Assembly: GCF_046483665.1 (NCBI RefSeq) | Contig: NZ_JAWOCR010000017.1 | Coordinates: 1-35,571, forward strand | DNA: 35,571 nucleotides | Source of the DNA: Thiohalophilus sp046483665 | Lineage (GTDB): Bacteria > Pseudomonadota > Gammaproteobacteria > UBA6429 > Thiohalophilaceae | Reading direction: 5' to 3' | Part shown: positions 31,757 through 35,571 of the stretch, in pieces | Position numbering within the stretch: the stretch's first letter is position 1 | How the letters are laid out: each line of letters starts with the position of its first letter | The notes under the pieces: generated by a model | What the model was told of the DNA's origin: nothing | What the model saw: the letters and a program-made list of their open reading frames with translations, nothing else | Databases searched by the model: none | Translations under genes and position numbers: made by a program

Positions 31757-31836
31757 TTGCACCGTACCGGCTCAGAGGAAGGTTACTTGCCCTGAAACGG
31801 TCCGCGAAGTTGCTCTGTTTGTGCTACCTCGGATCA

Positions 31837-32112
31837 TCATCCATCACCGGAAGTCGGTTTTTTATCCTTCTCCACGGAGGACGCGTCGGGCGCTTCCTCC
31901 GCCGGAGGGTTCAGGCGCTGTAATGATCGCCGCAGTATCGGAAAACGATCCGCGATCGAGACAAAAGTGGTTCGGCTGCGCGGGGAATATTTCATGAGTA
32001 ACGGAATCCCGATCAGTAACAGCGGCAGCCCAAGTGGCAGTGGAGACCAGAGAACCAGTAACCCGCCCACGGTCGAGGTACTGCCCAAAACGATCCAGAA
32101 CCATTTGATCAT
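31837..32112 (-). CDS. Small membrane protein of unknown function
   Basis: 91 residues. Two hydrophobic segments near the N-terminus (WFWIVLGSTSTVGGLLVLW and LPLGLPLLLIGIPLLM) with a Pro/Leu/Gly turn, SPLPLGLPLLLIG, reminiscent of the PGPGW-type small transmembrane proteins. The rest is a basic stretch (KYSPRSRTTFVSIADRFPILRRSLQRL) and a charged, probably disordered tail. The function is unknown. ATG at 32110-32112 follows an AGAGAG site. It is divergent from the diguanylate cyclase gene. Confidence 0.7.
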   Translation of the reverse strand: MIKWFWIVLGSTSTVGGLLVLWSPLPLGLPLLLIGIPLLMKYSPRSRTTFVSIADRFPILRRSLQRLNPPAEEAPDASSVEKDKKPTSGDG

Positions 32113-32325
32113 GGTCGCTCTCTTTACCGCTTATTTCGCTCCGACTGCCGGCCAGAGACTGCCAGAGGAACATGACTATTTTGTGACTCCCTCCCACTGC
32201 TATCCGGCTGCGTTCTCTGTATTGGCTGAACCGGGCTTAAACCATTTATTCTGTGCGTGATTATCTTCGCAGGCTGTCGTCAGCGTTGATTATGTTGTAA
32301 TCTTTAAAAAAACAGAAGTACTGCC

Positions 32326-33471
32326 ATGCCACCAGACGAGTCCACGGCCACTGAACCGGGAAGTTCCCCGCACGGAAAGGAATCCTCGCAACATCGTACC
32401 TTTGGTAACTCTCGGGTCAGCCACGAACAATTCCGTTTTGTCTATGCGGCCGAACACGTCTATGTGGCGGGTCTGCTGCTGCATGGGCTGTTTTTTGTTG
32501 TGTTTTTGTGGCTCAATATTCGCGAACTTTATCTGTTCAACATTCTCAGCCTGGCCGCCTTTTCGCTGGCGTTCTATCTGAATCGTAATAGCCGGCACAA
32601 TCTGGCCCTGTGGCTGGTCTATCTGGAGGTTATCCTGCACGCCAGCCTGGCCAGCTGGCTGCTGGGCTGGAACAGCGGTTTCTATTATTACCTGCTCGCT
32701 ATCGGCCCGATGTTGTTCATCAATCCCGGCCGATCCTTACTGGAAAAACTCCTGCTGTCCGCCGTGCCGGTTATGTTACTGATTTTTCTTTATAGTCAGT
32801 CCTTGCGTGGATTTCCGCTTTATTATCTGAATCTGGACATTATTCATCTGTTGCATATCGGCAATCTGATAGCCACCGTGGCGGTGACCGCCTATCTGGC
32901 ACATTATTACGCCAAAGGTGTCAATGAGTCACAGCAGCAATTACAAAAACTGACAGAGGCCTACCAGCAACTGGCGACCTATGATTCCTTGACCCGGTTA
33001 CTCAATCGCCATGCCATGACCCAGGCGATCGAAGATGAAGTCAGTCGATTTCGCCGCGATGACAAGCCTTTTGTCCTGGCACTGGGGGATATAGATGATT
33101 TCAAGCAAATCAATGATCGGTTCGGGCATCATGTTGGCGATGTCTTGTTGAAAAAGCTCGCCTCCCGGATGCAGCAACGGCTGCGGCGACACGATGTCAT
33201 CAGCCGCTGGGGCGGGGAGGAGTTTTTGATTCTGTTATCGGATGTCAGGCTGTCAGAAGCGGAGTCCGTTTTGAACGAGTTGCGGGAATATCTCGCCGAG
33301 CCGGTGCGCGCCAGCAGCCTCGATCAGGGGGTGACGATCACCTTTGGCGCAGCCCAATACAGTGACGAGCGAGGCATTGATCAAACTATCCAGGCGGCGG
33401 ATCGGGCCATGTATCGCGGTAAAACGGCGGGCAAGAACCGGGTGGTCCTGGACCGTTCTGAATCGGAATAA
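32326..33471 (+). CDS. Membrane-bound diguanylate cyclase (GGDEF)
   Basis: 381 residues. About six transmembrane helices between residues 45 and 205 (AGLLLHGLFFVVFLWLNI, NILSLAAFSLAFYL, LWLVYLEVILHASLASWLLG, YYYLLAIGPMLFI, LLLSAVPVMLLIFLY, IGNLIATVAVTAYLAHYYA) form an unassigned sensor. A short coiled linker (SQQQLQKLTEAYQQL) leads to a GGDEF domain: YDSLTRLLNRHAM, LGDIDDFKQINDRFGHHVGDVLL, and the active site WGGEEF. An RxxD product-inhibition site (RRHD) sits five residues before GGEEF, so the enzyme should be active and feedback-controlled. It makes cyclic di-GMP from GTP. The signal it senses is unknown. Confidence 0.93.
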   Translation: MPPDESTATEPGSSPHGKESSQHRTFGNSRVSHEQFRFVYAAEHVYVAGLLLHGLFFVVFLWLNIRELYLFNILSLAAFSLAFYLNRNSRHNLALWLVYLEVILHASLASWLLGWNSGFYYYLLAIGPMLFINPGRSLLEKLLLSAVPVMLLIFLYSQSLRGFPLYYLNLDIIHLLHIGNLIATVAVTAYLAHYYAKGVNESQQQLQKLTEAYQQLATYDSLTRLLNRHAMTQAIEDEVSRFRRDDKPFVLALGDIDDFKQINDRFGHHVGDVLLKKLASRMQQRLRRHDVISRWGGEEFLILLSDVRLSEAESVLNELREYLAEPVRASSLDQGVTITFGAAQYSDERGIDQTIQAADRAMYRGKTAGKNRVVLDRSESE

Positions 33472-33552
33472 TTACCCGATTGATGCCGTCGGACAAGCGG
33501 AGACTGACAATAGTTATGCAAGCTCCCAGGCCCCGTTTGACGAGAGATTCAG

Positions 33553-34200
33553 TTACCGGGCCGGCTTCAGCATAGGGGCGAGTTTGTCCCAGATATTGTG
33601 CATGATTCGGGGCTGGGCCTGGGCGGTCGGATGAATGCCATCGCTTTGCATCAACGCCGGATTGTCGGCAACCTGATCCAGGATTTTGGGGACCAGGGTG
33701 ATATCGTAGCGGCTGGCAAGATCGCGGTATACCGCCGTGAATCTGGCATTATACGTGGGCCCGTAGTTGGGTGGCAGGCGTACACCGGCCAGCAAGACCC
33801 GGGCATTGGCCTGCTGACTGCGTTCGATAATGCTGGCCAGGCTGGATTGAATTTCAGAAAAGGCGAGACCCCGCAAACCATCGTTGCCCCCCAATGCCAC
33901 GATAACAATCGCCGGTTGATGGGTGCGCAGGGCCGGTTCAAGCCGATTAAGTGCGGTGCGGGCGGTGTCACCGCTGACACTGGCATTGATCGCGCGATAA
34001 TCATAGCCTTTTCGTGACAGCTGCTGTTGTAACAGGCTGACCCAACCCTGATCCCGATCGATGCCGTATGCCCCACTGAGACTGTCACCCAAGACCAGAA
34101 TATTTGCCTGTGTTTTGCCCGCTGCGGACACGGTATGGTTAATGCTGATTACCAGTCCAAGCAGTACTGGTATAACTTGTCGACAAAAGGCTTTTAACAT
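33553..34200 (-). CDS. tesA: Periplasmic arylesterase / acyl-CoA thioesterase I
   Basis: 215 residues, SGNH/GDSL hydrolase. Signal peptide MLKAFCRQVIPVLLGLVISI to about residue 27. Block I ILVLGDSLSGAYGI holds the catalytic serine, block II SGDT, block III ALGGNDGLRG, and block V SDGIHPTAQAQ the catalytic Asp and His. It hydrolyses acyl thioesters, aryl esters or lysophospholipids in the periplasm. It is divergent from the ABC genes, as tesA is from ybbA-ybbP in Escherichia coli, and its start codon overlaps that of ybbA by two bases. Confidence 0.94.
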   Translation of the reverse strand: MLKAFCRQVIPVLLGLVISINHTVSAAGKTQANILVLGDSLSGAYGIDRDQGWVSLLQQQLSRKGYDYRAINASVSGDTARTALNRLEPALRTHQPAIVIVALGGNDGLRGLAFSEIQSSLASIIERSQQANARVLLAGVRLPPNYGPTYNARFTAVYRDLASRYDITLVPKILDQVADNPALMQSDGIHPTAQAQPRIMHNIWDKLAPMLKPAR

Positions 34201-34906
34201 GAAAGAAGGCAGTTCCCGTGTGTTTGTGGAAGCCCGTCACCTGGGCAAGCAGGTCAAAACCCGTGACGGAGTTTTGACCCTGTTGCATGATATCAATTTT
34301 GCTATCGAGGCGGGGACTTCACTGGCGATTCTCGGTACCTCGGGCTCGGGCAAGACCACCTTGCTGGGGTTGCTGGCGGGACTGGATTTGCCTACCGAAG
34401 GAGAGGTGATTCTGGAAGGATACCGGTTAAATGCTTTCGATGAAGATGGTCGTGCCCAACTGCGCGCCGAACGGGTGGGCTTTGTGTTCCAGAATTTTCA
34501 GCTGTTACCGGGACTGACTGCCGTGGAAAACGTGATGTTACCACTGGAACTGGCCCGTGCCGCGCAGCCACGTCAGACGGCCGAACAGATCCTGGGTAGG
34601 GTCGGTCTGGCTGAACGTTTTCGTCATTATCCCAACCAGTTATCCGGTGGCGAACAGCAACGTTGTGCCATTGCCCGGGCTTTTGCCACACAACCGCGTT
34701 GCCTGTTTGCTGATGAACCGACCGGAAATCTGGATAGTGAGACCGGCAAACAGATCATTGAATTACTGTTTGAGCTCAATGCCGAACTGGGCACCACACT
34801 GATTATGGCGACCCACGATCCCCTTTTGTCTCAGTTGTGTCAGCAACGGTTGTATCTGGCTGCCGGGCGTTTGGTCGAACCGGAGGCCATGGTTCCTCAT
34901 GACTGA
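34199..34906 (+). CDS. ybbA: ABC transporter ATP-binding protein (YbbA/LolD family)
   Basis: 235 residues. Walker A LGTSGSGKTT, Q-loop VFQNFQLLPGLTAVENVMLPL, signature LSGGEQQRCAIARA, Walker B CLFADEPTGNLD and the switch histidine in IMATHDPLL. The ENVMLPL and EPTGNLD stretches mark the LolD/MacB/YbbA group, which power FtsX-like permeases acting on lipids, lipoproteins or drugs. The ATG at 34199-34201 is chosen since the longer frame lies inside tesA on the other strand; AAGG is just upstream. It overlaps the permease gene by 8 bp. The substrate of YbbA-YbbP is not established. Confidence 0.92.
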   Translation: MKEGSSRVFVEARHLGKQVKTRDGVLTLLHDINFAIEAGTSLAILGTSGSGKTTLLGLLAGLDLPTEGEVILEGYRLNAFDEDGRAQLRAERVGFVFQNFQLLPGLTAVENVMLPLELARAAQPRQTAEQILGRVGLAERFRHYPNQLSGGEQQRCAIARAFATQPRCLFADEPTGNLDSETGKQIIELLFELNAELGTTLIMATHDPLLSQLCQQRLYLAAGRLVEPEAMVPHD

Positions 34907-35571
34907 ACGCCGGTTGCATAATTTCTCGTTCCTCTGGGTAAATTCCTGGCGCATGTTATGGCGGGACTGGCGTGCCAGAGAGCTGGGTATCCTGGCTCTG
35001 GGGCTGGTGATTGCGGTGACCAGTATTACGGCCGTCGGATTTTTTACGGATCGGATCGAACGCGGCCTGCAGGAACAGTCTGCCGAACTACTGGGCGCTG
35101 ATCTGGTCATTAAATCCCGCAATGCCCCGGTGCTTCGGTATGTCGATAGCGTACAGGAACAACCTCTGCAGGTGGCTACAACCACGCAGTTTCGCAGCGT
35201 CGTGCTGGGCAAGGGACAACCCCATCTGGTCGAGGTTAAGGCCGTCTCAAAAAACTACCCGCTGCGCGGAACATTGCGTATCAGCGATACCCCCTTTGCC
35301 GGGGATACACCAACCGATAAGATTCCCGCGCCGGGAGACCTCTGGGTCGATGCCCGTTTGTTGTATTTATTAAATACTGAAATCGGTCAGACCGTGAGTC
35401 TGGGGGAGAAGCGATTTACCCTGCGCAAGGTTCTGCGCTATGAACCGGACCGGGCCGGCGATCTGTTTTCGATGGCGCCCCGGGTTTTAATGAACCAGGC
35501 CGATCTGGCTGCGACCGGTTTGCTGGGACCGGGATCACGAGTCACCTATCGGGTACTGATCGCAGGTACCC
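34899..35571 (+). CDS. ybbP: FtsX-like ABC permease YbbP (partial, runs off right edge)
   Basis: About 224 residues are visible of a protein that is normally about 800. It starts MTERRLHNFSFLW; the first membrane segment ELGILALGLVIAVTSITAVGFF is followed by TDRIERGLQEQSAELLGADLVIKS, the typical start of the YbbP periplasmic domain. PRVLMNQADLAATGLLGPGSRVTYRVLIAG then matches the macrolide-exporter-like core domain. It forms a transporter with the ATPase encoded just upstream (8-bp overlap). The remaining membrane segments lie outside the window. Confidence 0.92.
   Translation, partial: MTERRLHNFSFLWVNSWRMLWRDWRARELGILALGLVIAVTSITAVGFFTDRIERGLQEQSAELLGADLVIKSRNAPVLRYVDSVQEQPLQVATTTQFRSVVLGKGQPHLVEVKAVSKNYPLRGTLRISDTPFAGDTPTDKIPAPGDLWVDARLLYLLNTEIGQTVSLGEKRFTLRKVLRYEPDRAGDLFSMAPRVLMNQADLAATGLLGPGSRVTYRVLIAGT

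Overview
The window looks like a chromosomal segment of a sulfur-oxidising gammaproteobacterium. It opens with soxY and soxZ, the thiosulfate-oxidation carrier proteins. The SUF cluster, the tesA/ybbA/ybbP block and the glycogen genes are of proteobacterial type. No plasmid, phage or transposase gene is visible. Species assignment is not possible from the sequence alone.

Layout. (1) 1-822: soxY-soxZ on the minus strand; soxZ runs off the left edge. (2) 1082-1645: an initiator tRNA-fMet gene with a good promoter. It is followed by three degenerate tandem units of about 137 bp. Each unit holds an inverted copy of the anticodon arm, a direct copy of the tRNA 3' part and, in two units, its own terminator. 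(3) 1636-10855: a tightly packed 11-gene minus-strand operon. It starts with a MerR regulator carrying the full coenzyme B12 photoreceptor signature of CarH/LitR. It continues with a coclaurine-methyltransferase-like Cfa homologue, DUF2878, DUF1295, a DUF6134-like exported protein, lipocalin, a fatty-acid desaturase, an FAD oxidoreductase, DUF1365, a second Cfa homologue and a DCC thiol oxidoreductase. Three 11-bp direct repeats sit on its promoter. I read this as a light-controlled (and probably singlet-oxygen-related) membrane-lipid modification operon. (4) 11010-11854: a divergent Sel1-repeat protein and an exported glutathione peroxidase. (5) 12258-17022: sufBCD, a SufT-like gene, sufA and sufE, with a strong promoter framed by two near-identical palindromes; sufS and the usual Rrf2 regulator gene are not here. 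(6) 17261-17746: slyD. (7) 18135-31048: a glycogen island in three transcription units: pgm-glgP (+), glgC-GH57-malQ (-) and glgB-glgA (+). A 124-bp palindromic element lies between the converging glgP and malQ. (8) 31061-35571: a small SAP-like cysteine protein, an unlisted 50-residue protein with its own terminator, a small membrane protein, a diguanylate cyclase, and tesA divergent from ybbA-ybbP. The tesA and ybbA start codons overlap in one CATG. ybbP runs off the right edge.

How it fits together: the light operon and its divergent peroxidase suggest defence or remodelling of membrane lipids under light and oxidants. The SUF genes repair Fe-S clusters under similar stress. The glycogen island gives synthesis (GlgC, GlgA, GlgB) and breakdown (GlgP, MalQ, Pgm, perhaps GH57) of a storage glucan. 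The most interesting items are the CarH-type operon with its operator and the tRNA-derived tandem array.
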